In this document: piece by piece, positions 32,755 to 44,290 of the stretch
Layout of the letters: the number at the start of each line of letters is the position of its first letter
Position numbering within the stretch: the first letter of the stretch is position 1
DNA from: Artemisia argyi
Taxonomy: Eukaryota; Streptophyta; Magnoliopsida; Asterales; Asteraceae
Length of the DNA: 64,000 nt
NCBI GenBank assembly: GCA_030686995.1
Contig: CM060703.1
Span: 117,499,361-117,563,360, forward strand
Reading direction: 5' to 3'
The notes under the pieces: model-generated
The model's database searches: none
What the model saw: the letters and a program-made list of their open reading frames with translations, nothing else
Told to the model about the DNA's origin: nothing
Translations under genes and position numbers: made by a program

Positions 32755-32880
32755 CTGAGTGGAAAATCCTTGATAGATTGGAGACAGGGCAAAGGTAAAG
32801 TTGAAGCCATCAGCAGCCTCAATGTAGCTACCAAACCATGTGAAACCAACAATTTGGAATCAGGATGGATTGCCACTCAA
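32755..32880 (-). pseudogene. Exon-like gene fragment captured by Helitron (unidentified)
   Basis: The minus strand reads FQIVGFTWFGSYIEAADGF then NFTFALSPIYQGFSTQ, ending at a GTAACT donor near 32755. An in-frame stop precedes the segment. It does not look like transposon protein; the parent gene is unknown to me. Confidence 0.4.
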
Positions 32881-32983
32881 CATCAAAAGCTATGGGCTTG
32901 CAAGTGCACCATTAGATAGTATGATTTCATCATTCTTCCCACCTTTCAGATATACTCTATACCTTTAATTAATCAGATTGAAC

Positions 32984-32989
<6 letters not shown>

Positions 32990-33028
<39 letters not shown>
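32990..33028. repeat. Poly-A run in Helitron
   Basis: About 38 A residues. Confidence 0.95.
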
Positions 33029-33029
<1 letters not shown>

Positions 33030-33165
33030 GATTTTCATCATTAGGGTTTTGAGGATTTTTTTTACGTGATCAGTAAGCTATATTTATATGCATAATCTAT
33101 CCATAGCTTAACAATATCAATTATTTAAGCATTACTAATTTATTTTGTATTCTAAATCACAAAAA

Positions 33166-33237
33166 CTCGATTGGTTTAGTGGTAGAAGCATTTGTGCGGG
33201 TTGAATAACCTAGGTTCGAATCTTGCAAAGGATGATT
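33166..33237 (+). other. tRNA-like segment with Pol III A and B boxes (SINE head or tRNA pseudogene)
   Basis: TGGTTTAGTGGTAGAAG matches an A box and GGTTCGAATC, 33 bases later, matches a B box. Spacing and sequence resemble the 5' part of a tRNA-derived SINE. No complete cloverleaf can be drawn with confidence, so a functional tRNA is unlikely. Confidence 0.5.
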
Positions 33238-33508
33238 TTTAATCCGATTTTTAGTACCTTTAATGCATAGTTTTAATAAAATATGAATTTTAAGAAATTA
33301 ATTATAAATCCAAAATTTTAAAAATTAAATTCGGAATTTTAAGAATTTCGAAATAAAATTAAAAAATACAAAAAAAAAATATAAAATTTGCTTAAATGGA
33401 TAGAATGTGATGACATGGCTGATGACATGGCACTAAACATGATGACATGGACTTAATGCATGATTATTTGGCAGTCAATGGTCAAACGCCTCCTGTTATA
33501 TATAATAT

Positions 33509-33511
<3 letters not shown>

Positions 33512-33586
<75 letters not shown>
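33512..33586. repeat. (TA)n microsatellite, right part
   Basis: Continuation of 30669-30754 after the Helitron. Confidence 0.95.
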
Positions 33587-33589
<3 letters not shown>

Positions 33590-34610
33590 TTTCAACTAGT
33601 TTATTTTCTAGTAGCAATATTTTCCTAAGTCTTGGAAAATGTATATTTTTTATAACAACAAGTATTTTTTAAAGAGTAGAGTGGTATAGGAAACATGTGC
33701 ATGGACATTCATAACATCATTTCATCATCTAAAGTAGATCGTTCATCATTCATATTAGGTTGCGGCTAGTGTGCGCGCCTTGTTTTTCAGCTCATTGTTG
33801 TTGTTCATTTCACTTCATCACAGTTTCATCAGTTAAGGTGAGTTTTCATAGCCCTGTTTTCAATTCAATATTTTGATTTCAAATCCCATGGGGGAATACA
33901 TTGCATCAATCATTTTAGTACGAGCCCAAGTACCAAAACATATGTACATTGCTTAAGTTGCCTTACCAACAGTTAAAGTCCCCTGTTTATTATCATGGAC
34001 CGTTAATTTGCCGATTAAGCGAGAGTGAGTGGATAGATCTATCGAGGGTGACGCCTCCATCCGTGGTAGTGATTACCAACAGTAAGCGGATGCATTTTAT
34101 TTTGACACATTTACGAGTGTTCTGGTAAAACATTCGGGAGGGGCATATAATTTCAACAGTCATAGCTTCGGGGTCATGAGCTTAAGGTCTATTGTACAAT
34201 TTCACTTAACTTTTGTTATGCACTTTTACTTGGGGTGGCCGTACAACATTACATTTTACAAACCTATGTAATTCACCAACATTCGTGTTGACGTTTTAGC
34301 AATGTATTTCAAGTTATTAAGGTAGCTCATGTGACATGCATTTGGACCTTCATGGAATCGCGGGGTCGACGCGTCTCATCGTTATTTCATGCACTTATGT
34401 AAACATTTGATCTAGTATGACTTGTTTTTCATAAACATGCAACACATTTTGGGGACCTCATTTTGTAAACTCTGGATTATTTCAATGATCAAATGCAGTA
34501 TTTTCCAAACGACACTTTAGGTCGTTCAATGTAACTGTAACTGTGGTGCTATGACAGACACCCCCAGGTATTCCATTCCGCTGCAAGTCAGGTAAATTGG
34601 GGGTGTGACA

Positions 34611-35662
34611 TCTTCCAACCTTTGAATTGTTTCATCTTTTTCTTTAGCCGCCCGATACACCTCTTGGGCGGTTTCCCATTTCATACGATACTCGTATGTC
34701 ATAGCCTCCCCAAATTGGCTTGACGAGCTTGTTCCTCCGGTACTTGCTCCCCCGGTACTTGTCGTGCTCTTGGATTTGGCTTTCCTCGAAGCATGTTTTT
34801 TGCCCATCGGACGTGGTTGGTCTTCAGCACTGAATAACGCCTCGTTTATTTGGCTTGGGACATCGCTGGTTAAATCAATCGCTTCTGGTGCGTCCCATTT
34901 TTTATGAGCTCGCAAAACCTCCCACGCCTCCTCGTTATTAAACGTCGCATCTATGTGCTCGTCACGGTACATTTTTCTAGCCCGTCGTATGATATCCATC
35001 TCATTTTCCCCACTATTTTCCGTACGTTTTGCACGTTTGTAGAACACGTTGAACTTTGTGCAATCGCGGTTCAACGTTTCCACTTGCCTTGTATCATATC
35101 CTTGTTGCGGTTTTGAAAATTGAGTCTATTGAACTCGTTGCTTACCCGTCTCCAAAACGTATCGCGAGTTTGTGCACGGCCAACTTGTGGATCCTCGGTA
35201 GCGGCCACATAAAACTTTGCAAGTAGTTTTTCCTCGCTTAGTTGCCAACGTAATGAAGTATTGGTCACCTCGGGATTTTCCTCATTTGGTTCGATTGGTT
35301 CGGGTTCTTTGGATTTTTTAGCCTTTCGTTTACCACCTCCTTTGAATGGCTTTGGAGGAGACATAGTTGCATCGGAAACTTCATTTGTTCCGGTTTGTGT
35401 ATGTGATGATTGGGATGGCGGTTGTGATTGTTGTGCAAATTGTAGATTTCGAAAATTGGTGTTGAGTGTGTTTTGTTGGATTTGTTCCATTGTAGAAATC
35501 GTTGATGTTATTGGTAAAGTTTCTCATTCGACAAGCCGAGTGGGTTAGGAAAAAGATGTTGGTTGATGATGAACCTCCATTCGGGTTTGAAGATGAACCC
35601 GCGTTTGGGTTATTCCAACCCATGAGATTCAGGAAACTTTCGTCATTGTTAAATCCCGACAT
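34611..35662 (-). pseudogene. Harbinger ORF1 (trihelix/Myb-like, NAM-associated), frameshifted
   Basis: The start is MSGFNNDESFLNLMGWNN at 35662. A frame change follows near 35480-35500 and another near 35083-35100. The middle has a trihelix/SANT-like domain (RWQLSEEKLLAKFYVAA, then TRDTFWRRVSNEFN and a GKW end). The last part (LNRDCTKFNVFYKRAKR onward) resembles the NAM-associated C-terminal region of PIF/Harbinger ORF1 proteins, which act with the transposase as DNA-binding partner. The reading stops at 34611, where the solo LTR begins; its last piece is at 28677-28794. Such proteins are often mis-annotated as host genes. With at least two frameshifts and an insertion it is dead. Confidence 0.75.
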
Positions 35663-35860
35663 TTTTTGCTAGAGTATATGTAGATGAGATTGAGTTGTGG
35701 AAGTGTGAAAAAAAAGTTGCGTGTTAATTGGTTATTTATAGTGGTGGAAAAAAGGTTATATTTTTTTTAATTGATTCTAGCCATTTATAAATGTTGGATG
35801 GTGTAAGTTGTAACCTTTTTTTGAAATTCCAACGGTAATAAAGACGTTTGAGGGGGTAAA

Positions 35861-35899
<39 letters not shown>

Positions 35900-36040
35900 A
35901 CATAGCCTTCACACTGCGTTAGCAGCTTAACGTGGACCTTAACGCATCATTTTAACTCGAATCGACGGTATGGTAACGCGGCCTTAACGCATGCTGCGTT
36001 AAGCCTTAACTCACAAAGTAAGTAATTACACCGCATGTTC
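35663..36040. other. Harbinger 5' subterminal region with poly-T
   Basis: Noncoding. A poly-T run of about 34 bases lies at 35865-35898. The terminal part holds several GCGTTAA/TTAACGC phrases. Confidence 0.7.
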
Positions 36041-36043
36041 TAA

Positions 36044-37601
36044 TTGGAAGTAATTATCAAATGAAACTAATTTGCCAAAGCATTGGCACATGTACACACG
36101 CATCACATCTCCATAACTGAATAATAAGTGTAAACGTATTACCACATCTCCATAACTGAATAATAAGTGTAAACGTATTACTTGGTACCACAGACAAATG
36201 AGCAACGATACGAAAATTATGATATTAAAGTTAGGCGCGCTTCATATGAAAATTACAAAACTAACGTTAGGCGTGCTTAAAGCTGATTATTTTTGGTCAG
36301 TGGCGCGCAAGCGTGCCATGTTAGAGCATGCTATTGTCCATTTTCGTAAGATAATGAAAATTAGTCTGGTTTTGTTAAAGGGGCATGTCATGTGTCTGGT
36401 TTGGTAAATTATTTCTTTAAAAACTTGTTATACATTGTATCATTTAACTAAGAAAAATGATAAATTATCCTATTTGATATGCCTAATAATTCTATTACTC
36501 ACATGATTTTGACAAGTGTCAAAACTAACGGTATTGATGCAGATAGAGAATTAAAAAAATATATATAATATTGTTGTGATTGTAGAAAAATTAATACAAG
36601 AATATTGTAAGAGAATTTAAGAATGCTTTTTGACTAAATATACCATAATCCTATTGTTTATTGGCGAGAAAAGAAAAAAAAATAGAATCTTAAATGAATC
36701 TTCACTTTTCTTACGTATCCAAAGCACCCAAAAGTAAGGAAAAGAAAACACAAGTAACATGTGAAGCCATTAGACATTCCACTTCATGAATCTGTTTAGT
36801 AGGATTCCACTAGTCCAGTAGCCAATGCCCTAAAAGTTGGGTTCCTTTCTTTTTTCTTTCTAGAATGTTTTCTTGAAGGTGTACGAGAAATTTTTTGTTT
36901 GCATGTAAATTCAGTTTTATAAATTCAATGTACACGCAATAGTAAAACATGTTAGTCATTAAAGTTTATAAAAAGCCTCTGAATCTAAATTAGATTTGGA
37001 CATCTAAATTTGAATATGAAACGTAAATGTTTGAATTTGAATAAAATGATATTGTTTATTTTTTACTTGTTAAATATCTGAATAATATAAGTACATATCA
37101 GTTTTATTCTTACGAAACATAAACGTGTTTAAATTTAAACATTATATTGAGCATTTGAAATCATAAAATTAACATAGCTTAGCAACATGAGAAACAAATG
37201 TCTTAAATATAATATTTCAGTATACTATGTCGCAATTTAATCTCATAAAATAGTCATATTGTTGATGTTTTGTACTCCCATATGATTAAATATCATCATA
37301 ATCTTACATAATGTCAACATCATTTACTTTATACTAAAAAGATTGCGAAAAAAATATTTTATAGTATACTTAACATCGTCAATTAACAATTAAAATCTTT
37401 TTTAGTCAACAATTTAAGCTCATGTTCAATTTACGCATGCCACAATTTAATTTCACAAACTAGTTATATATTACTATTATTTGAAAAACTCTTAAGTGTT
37501 TGAGCATTTGACCATTATTTGTTTAGCAAAAAAAAGTAATTCTCTCTAACGTATGATCAAGTATTAAAAAAATTTCGAGAAAAATATCGCACAAAATGTA
37601 G

Positions 37602-37651
<50 letters not shown>

Positions 37652-38171
37652 TTATTATTTCAAATGTCTGAGCGTAAATGAGTCACGTCAAAAGAATGTT
37701 AAAAGGTTCTTTTAGAAAAACAAACACCACTTAAGTAGAAGATGTTTGTAAAAACATATAATCATGTTCTTACTTGATATTGCCATTTAAAAATAAAAAC
37801 AAACTAATGATGCCACACATGATACCATGACGCCAAAAGATTGCCCTAGCAAGGGTCGAATGCCCTCGAGATCCTAAGAAGTAAGGTCAACCGTGGTTTT
37901 GTACGGTAACTTGTTATAGACCACAACCATCTCAGTTTCACATTTTTTTTTTAAACTACTATAGCGAAAAGTTTGGGTTTGTTTTTTTGTCTCCCTCGTT
38001 TGGATATATTATTATTTGGCCCACATATAAGAAAAGAACTTTGGCTACCACACTGTGAGAACATGAATAGACCGGTTATAAATCTGTCTGTTATCAAAAA
38101 AAGATCAATGACTTTTTTTCTTAATTGATTTGCATACTTTAATCTACAAGAAGTTAAGACCGAACGTATAC
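36044..38171. other. AT-rich sequence without genes
   Basis: I see no supported gene. A 39 bp tandem duplication (CACATCTCCATAACTGAATA as unit start) is at 36104-36181 and a poly-A run at 37601-37649. The short ORF at 36198-36407 has no feature that I recognise. Confidence 0.6.
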
Positions 38172-38179
38172 ACTATAGT
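38172..38179. repeat. hAT MITE target duplication, left copy
   Basis: ACTATAGT, repeated at 38679-38686; eight bases is diagnostic for hAT. Confidence 0.85.
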
Positions 38180-38678
38180 CAGTGTTTTAAAAGACGCGCC
38201 TTGGCGCTACAAAGGCCTCGCAAAGGCGCGAGGCATCACCTCCACACCACGCAATAAACCAAGGCGTCGTCTTAAGGCTTGGCATGAGATGAGGGGTGAT
38301 AAGGCGCGATTAAGTGTACTGGTATTTGAGACGTTTAGGGGATTTACTAGTAATTGGAATTTGGGCATCGTATAATTGAAATTTGGGCATCGTATTTGAG
38401 GTTTACCGGTATTTGGCGTTTAGGGGTTACTAATATTTGAAGAAGATTACAAATGTAAAGAGAGTTTCTTCATTTTATTGCTTATGTATAATATTTTCTG
38501 TAAACTCGATATATTTAAAATATGATATAATAATGAAATATAATATAAATATATAGATATATAAATACTTTTTGCCGCCTTAATTCACGCTTTAAAAACA
38601 CCATGCCGCCACGCCTCACGCTAAGACTTGAGGCTTGACCATGCCGCCACGTCACGCCTCACGCTATTTATAACCTTG
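38180..38678. mobile_element. hAT-type MITE, 499 bp
   Basis: It begins CAGTGTTTTAAAAGACGCG and ends ATTTATAACCTTG, giving a short imperfect inverted repeat (CAGTGTTTTAAA against CAAGGTTATAAA). It has a perfect 8 bp duplication. The interior is rich in GGCG/CGCC phrases at both ends, as in other plant hAT MITEs. No transposase. The ORF at 38130-38375 is a chance frame through it. Confidence 0.85.
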
Positions 38679-38797
38679 ACTATAGTTGTTTAATGCATAA
38701 ATTTGATGTGTCTCAGTCAAAAAGTTTGTGTGGGCAAAGCAGTTCCGTTTTTATATCTTTATCTCATTCTTTGGAATAATGAGAATGTATTTATTAT

Positions 38798-38899
38798 GCG
38801 TAGTTATTACTGTAATTGTTTGCAATTAGGAGAAATCTATACTATTACGCGTAGTTATTACTGTAATTGTTTGCAATTAGGAGAAATCTATACTACTAT
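38798..38899. repeat. 51-bp tandem duplication
   Basis: GCGTAGTTATTACTGTAATT begins the unit at 38798 and again at 38849, nearly identical. Confidence 0.9.
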
Positions 38900-39072
38900 A
38901 TAATGTACGAGCATTCAGAACCCGTGCTACGCACAGGCTTTGTATCTAAGTGTTCATCGGTTAATGTTTGTGTAAATTGACGAATAGGCGAGTATACAAC
39001 AATCTATAACTAAGGTTGCCACAGGGGATCTTTGTTTATTTGTTGATGAATATACAACAATCTATAACTAAG

Positions 39073-39175
39073 GAGTCTTTATAGCCGAACCACTATTAAT
39101 ACTCTTATCTCGATTTGATCTTTTCACACTTTTATTTATTACCTTGCATCTTATTTATTATTGTGTTTGTGTTGT
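39073..39175 (+). mobile_element. Remnant of a SIRE-like Copia LTR end
   Basis: The stretch with TAGCCGAACCACTATTAATAC and the following TTTGATC, TTTATTTATTACCTTGCATC and TTGTGTTTGTGT aligns with 59970-60060 in the Copia 3 LTR. Nothing more of the element is visible, so it is an old fragment. Confidence 0.6.
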
Positions 39176-39360
39176 TACTTGCATTGGACCTCTAGAGTAT
39201 GTTTTATTTATGTATAGCCCTACAAGAGCAGTTGATATTTTTTTTATTTGCTTTGATATGACGTTTTTGCATGGGCGCAATGATAATAATGAGTTCCTGT
39301 TCATAGCATGCGTGATGCATCGGTTTTGTTTTTCAGTAAACTATTTAACTGTTGCTTATG

Positions 39361-39361
39361 T

Positions 39362-39400
<39 letters not shown>
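39361..39400. repeat. Poly-A run
   Basis: Forty A residues; it directly precedes the first copy of a direct repeat. Confidence 0.95.
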
Positions 39401-39402
<2 letters not shown>

Positions 39403-40045
39403 ATTATAATTTACAAATGTCTTTAAGCCAAATTATGTATTTTGTCCTTTATATTCATTATTCAAGTTGATATTTTTAATATGATGTATTTTGTTGTTTT
39501 AGCAAATTGTTTTAATTTTGTTGTTCTTTGGATGTACTAAAACCCACAGCTACAAAAGAGCGTTATTTTACCTTTATCGGTGACATTGTTCCTACATTAC
39601 ATTGCTCATCATAAATATGCATTACCAAATGTAATATTTTAGTAGCTTACCGATGAAGCAACACTCAATATTATTCTTTGGTTCCTTATCAATACGGTGT
39701 ATATGTAAAAGTTTTTGTAATCATGTATATATAATAATGCCACATAAACTGTATAAAAATCATTACAAACCTTTTTGGCTTCATCTCATTTTACTGTACA
39801 ACTAATTTCATTGGAAATTAACATTAAAGTCTAACTTATATTAATTAATTTTATTAACAAACTCAATTCTAAATAGCTAACAAAATAATATTAATTAACA
39901 CACTATTAATAATTTCTAAAACCTTTGGACTCCACTATTGTGTCTTAAACTTAATTTTTTTAATTTATTATTATAATTTACAATTGGGATCGAGCAAAAA
40001 TTATGTACTTTTTATTTTATATTCATTATTCAAGTTGCACGCAAT
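39401..40045. repeat. Pair of about 75-bp direct repeats flanking 490 bp
   Basis: ATTATTATAATTTACAA followed by a similar segment with ATTATGTA and TATTCATTATTCAAGTTG occurs at about 39400-39470 and 39968-40040. Between them is AT-rich noncoding sequence. It could be a small LTR-like element or a segmental duplication. Confidence 0.55.
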
Positions 40046-41303
40046 GCAAGGGTCTTGTTATCTCATAACATATAAACTATGGGACATAAGTGTTTGGTTA
40101 AGCTTTACACCATGTCAAACGGATTCAATTCATGTCGAATCTCATTCCATTTATATACTTCATAAGTTGCACAGCGAAACATTTATCATTTAATACTAAC
40201 TAACTGTGGAAAACTAGAAGGGGGGAGGGTTGAATAGTTTTACGTCATTTTAATTTTATTATGAAAACTTAGTTTAGTTTTAAAGTCTTGCTTGCTTTTA
40301 AAAACTTTGATTCTATCTTATGTGAACTCAAATCTTGAACAATATAAACAACTATATCTAAGTATGAACAATAATAATAATGTAAGCTAAGTATGTGAAA
40401 TCAACACATGCATAATATAAACAATTATAGTTATATACGAGAGACAAGTAAGTAAACGTTTATTTTATAATCCTTAGTTATATTTTGTATGAAAACTATA
40501 CTTGATCGAAATGATCAATTATATGTATGTTACCTTTTTAGTTTGATTGTAAAAACTTTGTTTTGTGAATGAAACTTTTGTTTGATCTTTAAGTAAAATC
40601 AATACTAGCACTATATGAGCAACTACATATATAAACGTCTACGTCGACAAAAGTAATAACGATATAAACAAGATAATAAGTAAGATATGGAAAGATCTAA
40701 CCGCGAGACAAAGGATTTATAGTGGTTCGGCTAGAAGGACACCTTCCTTGCCCTACTCCACTCCTCGAGTCACCTACTCAAGAGTTTTCTTCACTATGCC
40801 AACAAGCTCCCATATGGCGGAGAAAGCCTTACACACCAATATACACACCAAAACTTCGTCACAACTTATTTACACCTTCTACACACCTTCTTCACACCTT
40901 CTTCACACCTAGTCACTACTTAATCACAACACTACTTCTTCACACCTATCTAGCTTCACAACTATCTACTTCCTAGCTCTTCTTCTTCACAACAAACTAC
41001 TTATATCTCACTACTTCTATTCACAACTTCTACTCCTAGATCTATCTAGTTACAATACTATCACACCTTTACAATGAATGTACGCAACAACTAGACTATA
41101 TACACAAATCTACAATACTTCACAACTTGATGTTGAAGGAGTATTCTTCTCTTGCACTTTGAGAGATGAGAGGTGAGGGAATGCATCACTTGAAACAAGG
41201 ATTAACAATTATATGATCAAAGGGTTTTTAGGAGGATGTTTAGAGAGATTTGGATCTGAAAATTTTCGTGCAAGAGGTGGGAAAAATTCCAGATTTAAGG
41301 TGG

Positions 41304-41311
41304 TATTTATA
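41304..41311 (-). promoter_or_regulatory. LTR TATA box, Copia 2
   Basis: The minus strand reads CCTATAAATACC, about 37 bases downstream of the inverted-repeat module. The other LTR has the same at 48129-48136. Confidence 0.7.
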
Positions 41312-41347
41312 GGGAAAAATTTCTGACAAAATCTGACAGGGGAGCGT

Positions 41348-41420
41348 GGCCGGTCCCCTTAATTGTGTGCCGGCCCCCTTAAAATTAAAGGGGACGCCCT
41401 TATAATTAAGGGGGCCGCCC
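41348..41420. promoter_or_regulatory. GC-rich inverted-repeat module in Copia 2 3' LTR
   Basis: GGCCGGTCCCCTTAATT and GCCGGCCCCCTTAA are followed by TTAAAGGGGACGCCC and TTAAGGGGGCCGCCC, the same A-A-A'-A' order as in Copia 1. Confidence 0.8.
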
Positions 41421-41809
41421 AGACGAAAACTGCAGTTTTCTTGTCTTTTTCTCGGGAAAGTTTATTTGGTGAAAAACTAACTGATTTTGGTTAAAATTTT
41501 GAATTCATATATTTATTATGAATAAAACATTTTCCTTTATTACCAAAAATGTTTTTCAAAAATATATAATAAGTTTATTTAATTTTATAAACTTTGTATT
41601 ATTTAAATAAATATCCCTTTGATCATAAAATGTATTAGTCACTTGTTTATTCATACCTTAAGTGATTATGTTGGATGAGAAGATATAAACTTGCTTAAAA
41701 CTTGTTTACGTATTAACTTTGCGTTTAATGTTCTTATATTTTGTGATCGTCAAAACTTAAGGATATCGAAAGATATTAATAACGTTTTTATACATTATTT
41801 ATATCAACA

Positions 41810-41962
41810 ATCTCCCCCTTTTTGATTATTACAAAATCTAAACTCATTAAACTAAAAATTAATATATATGCAAGTTTTTAGTGTGAGTTTATATCACTTC
41901 TCCCCCTTTTTGTTAACATCAAAAAGGTTATCCCGGCGAATGTATAGCTCCCCCTCTTTTTG
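41810..41962 (-). other. Copia 2 polypurine tract with further purine tracts
   Basis: AAAAAGGGGGAGAT (minus strand) abuts the LTR. Similar tracts lie at about 41897-41910 and 41946-41962. The same series follows the other LTR at 48635-48800. Confidence 0.8.
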
Positions 41963-42103
41963 AGGGCAAAAGAAATCGAGATATGGAATGCTTGCAAAAA
42001 TATTTAGAGCACAAGCAATATATATATGCATGGAACACATATAAGATAACTTATCAAGAATAATTTAAATAGATTATATTGAAAACATAATCATTAATAC
42101 ATA

Positions 42104-42104
42104 A

Positions 42105-42170
<66 letters not shown>
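42104..42170. repeat. (TA)n microsatellite in Copia 2
   Basis: About 66 bases of TA; a longer version is at the same relative place in the second copy (48954-49031). Confidence 0.95.
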
Positions 42171-42283
42171 TTTTCTAGCAAATTACACTAGATAATACTA
42201 AGTTGCCAACTTGAGGTCTCTTGGACTTGCTTGGAACACAAAAGGTTTGTGGAGAATTTATTTGTAGATGGGAAACATGGTAT

Positions 42284-43704
42284 TTAGGAAAGGTAGACTT
42301 TTGTGGGAATGGTGTTTGTGGAGTTTGGAGAGTTTGGTGGTGAGTTTGGAGCCGAAGGATTTGCTTGAGGGTTGGTGTTTTGTATTATGGATGATGTTGG
42401 ATAAGACCTAGTGAGGAGATACTCAATCCAAGTGAGGTGTTCATTTATGGCCATGTTTTGTTTTTGGAGAAAAATGCAACAAGAACAATTGTTGACATGA
42501 TTTTCAAGATGGATCAAGTTGTTGGGTGGTGATGAGTTGGTGGATGAAGGTTGTTGATCCAAATTGCTTTAAGCAAGATGTAAAGCAAGAAGAACACTAA
42601 GCTCATGTGCTTCTTTAAGTTCTTCAACGAACTTTTTATGTTCGGAAGATGGTGATGATGGTGGAGTTGGATATTGATTATTGATTGTGGATTGAACATG
42701 GAACATAGGTTTCATGTATGGATGAGTTTTGATGGTTGTTGTTTAAAGATTGAGTATGTTCCTCAAGAGGGTCATTTGGAAGAAATGAATTGGGTGAATG
42801 TGGAATTTCATTAGTGAGGGTGATTGTGAGATTGTCTTGTTGTGACACAAGAGAGGTTTCATTTGGGTAATCATGAATGGATGAGGATGAATGTAAGGAA
42901 GAATGGGATGTTTCATGAGTAGATTTGTAGTTTGACTAAAATGTGAGGTGTTGGGAGTGAGATTGGGATTGTTGTTTTGAGATTGAGTATGCTCTTCATA
43001 TGAATTTTATGGGTGAGATGAAAGTGTATTTTTGGGAGTAAGGATGGAAACGAATGTGGATAGAGTAATTGTGCGAGGATGAATGAGGTAAGTAATTTGA
43101 GTATGGTGAGGAAGGTGTGTGATGCAAATTTCGTTGTGCAAGGAGCATTGTATTGAGATCACGAAGATCATAGAGTTGGTCAAGTTCTTCACGAAACTTC
43201 AAGGTTTACAAGGAAGATGATGATGAAGGAATTTTGTAATGTTGGTGGAAAATAGAGTGAGGTGTAATATTGATTATTGTTTGGATGTTGAGATTTTTCA
43301 ATGAAAGGATTGTTTGGAGGAGATAGATGAGATGTAGGTATGTAGTTGGGAGCATAGGTAGATGCTTGACCATTATGAGGATTGAGAGAGGGTTCTTTTG
43401 AGTGAGCTTGAGGTTTGTGTATCATGAAGTATGGTTTAGCCTTCATGGGTTAAGTTGTAGTGGTGATGACACACTTTGTAGAGTGTAAGGAATGGTTTCA
43501 CGGTTAAATCTTTTTGTGAGGATGACTAGATGGAGTTATTGGTGAGGTTGGGAGATGAGTATCAAGTGATGTGATCGGTGAGAGTGAAATAGCGATGTTC
43601 ACGGAAGGGATGCCTTGGTTTTTCATATCACTTTGGTGGTTTGAGTGTGTAAAGGTTATGAGGTTTGGTTTTGGGCATGTCCAACTCTTTAGGCAACTAT
43701 GCAT
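42284..43704 (-). pseudogene. Copia 2 3' ORF, broken
   Basis: Fragments of a Pro/Ser/Asn/His-rich protein appear in several frames: 43704-43504 (MHSCLKSWTCPKPNL), 43446-43189, 43202-42996 with KFREELDQLYDLRDL, about 42640-42570 with KKFVEELKEAHELSALLALH, and 42562-42284 with CSCCIFLQKQ and WIEYLLTR. The helix block thus occurs twice. Compared with the 267-residue ORF of Copia 1, the order of blocks is the same but frameshifts separate them. Confidence 0.6.
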
Positions 43705-44290
43705 GTATTATCTTAATAGAATATGCATGAAAAGTATATAGACAAATAAACATGTAATATAATTACAACTACGCATGCATGCAAACTTAATAAAGTAATA
43801 AATCAAGCAATTAAGGCATTCTTCCTAACATGACTAACTTAGTGCAAGGGCAAAAGCAACTAATGAGTGAGACACTAGTGATGGAACAAATGTGATAGTG
43901 TAATTCTTGATTTTGTTCTAGTGTATGCCTATATGAAACAAATACGGAGTTAAGATCGTTTCGACTCCTAAACAAATTTTCCTAAGAAATGATCCTTGAT
44001 CTTCTTGATTTAGCTTTGCTCACTTCTAAGTGTCATGTATATGTACATATTGGATTATATATATAGACAACGAGAGTGAGACTATTGTGCATGGTTTGAT
44101 AGAAAAACGTTTTTATCATTATTCAAAAATGAGTTTTCCTAATCGTGAGAATGATTTCAAAATGAATTGAGGTTTTCTTTTGAGAGTATATATGCAAAAA
44201 CAAAATATCTCAATTCCTGATTTTTGTGCAAAACAGAATCCTAGACTCAGATTTGAGAAGAAAGAAAAGAAAATTAAATATTTTTATGCT
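43705..44290 (-). other. Copia 2 conserved untranslated spacer
   Basis: Contains the TTTCGACTCCTA block shared with Copia 1 (near 43960). No ORF. Confidence 0.55.

Larger units (their letters stand above)
30755..33511 (-). mobile_element. Helitron, 2.76 kb, non-autonomous
   Basis: On the minus strand the 5' end is TCTATATTATATATAACAGG at 33511, the usual Helitron start. The 3' end is the hairpin GCCCGCC-CATC-GGGCGGGC (about 30766-30784) followed by about eight bases and CTAG at 30755-30758. The flanks are A and T within the (TA)n tract, as expected for insertion between A and T. No Rep/helicase ORF is present. It carries exon-like fragments at 31760-32040 and 32750-32880 and a tRNA-like segment. 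Confidence 0.9.
28800..34610 (+). mobile_element. Solo Tekay-like Gypsy LTR, interrupted by a Helitron
   Basis: It starts TGTCACAACTCACC and ends GGGGGTGTGACA, and is flanked by TCTTC on both sides, so it is a complete single LTR left after recombination between two LTRs. It is similar to 9135-11118 (see there). Without the Helitron it is about 3.05 kb including a (TA)n tract. There is no internal region and no coding capacity of its own. Confidence 0.85.
28400..36040 (-). mobile_element. PIF/Harbinger element, non-autonomous, with nested insertions
   Basis: The left end GAGCAGTGGGTGTAAT at 28400 and the reverse of the right end GAACATGCGGTGTAAT at 36040 form imperfect inverted repeats that continue through a shared GAGTTAAG block. 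TAA flanks both sides (28397-28399 and 36041-36043), a usual Harbinger target duplication. Without the nested solo LTR it is about 1.83 kb. Only ORF1 (trihelix/NAM-associated) remains; there is no DDE transposase. Confidence 0.8.
40205..41809 (-). mobile_element. Copia 2 3' LTR
   Basis: On the minus strand it starts TGTTGATATAAAT at 41809 and ends CTAGTTTTCCACA at 40205. It holds the inverted-repeat module (41348-41420) and a TATAAATA box at 41304-41311. The ORF at 40722-40976 is a repeat-driven frame. Confidence 0.95.

Noticed and set aside
38889..38940. Helitron-like end (TCTATACTACTATA followed by CCCGTGCTACGCACAGG)
   Set aside because: The two signals belong to opposite ends and strands of a Helitron, the hairpin has a mismatch, and no partner end was found. 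At most a scrap.
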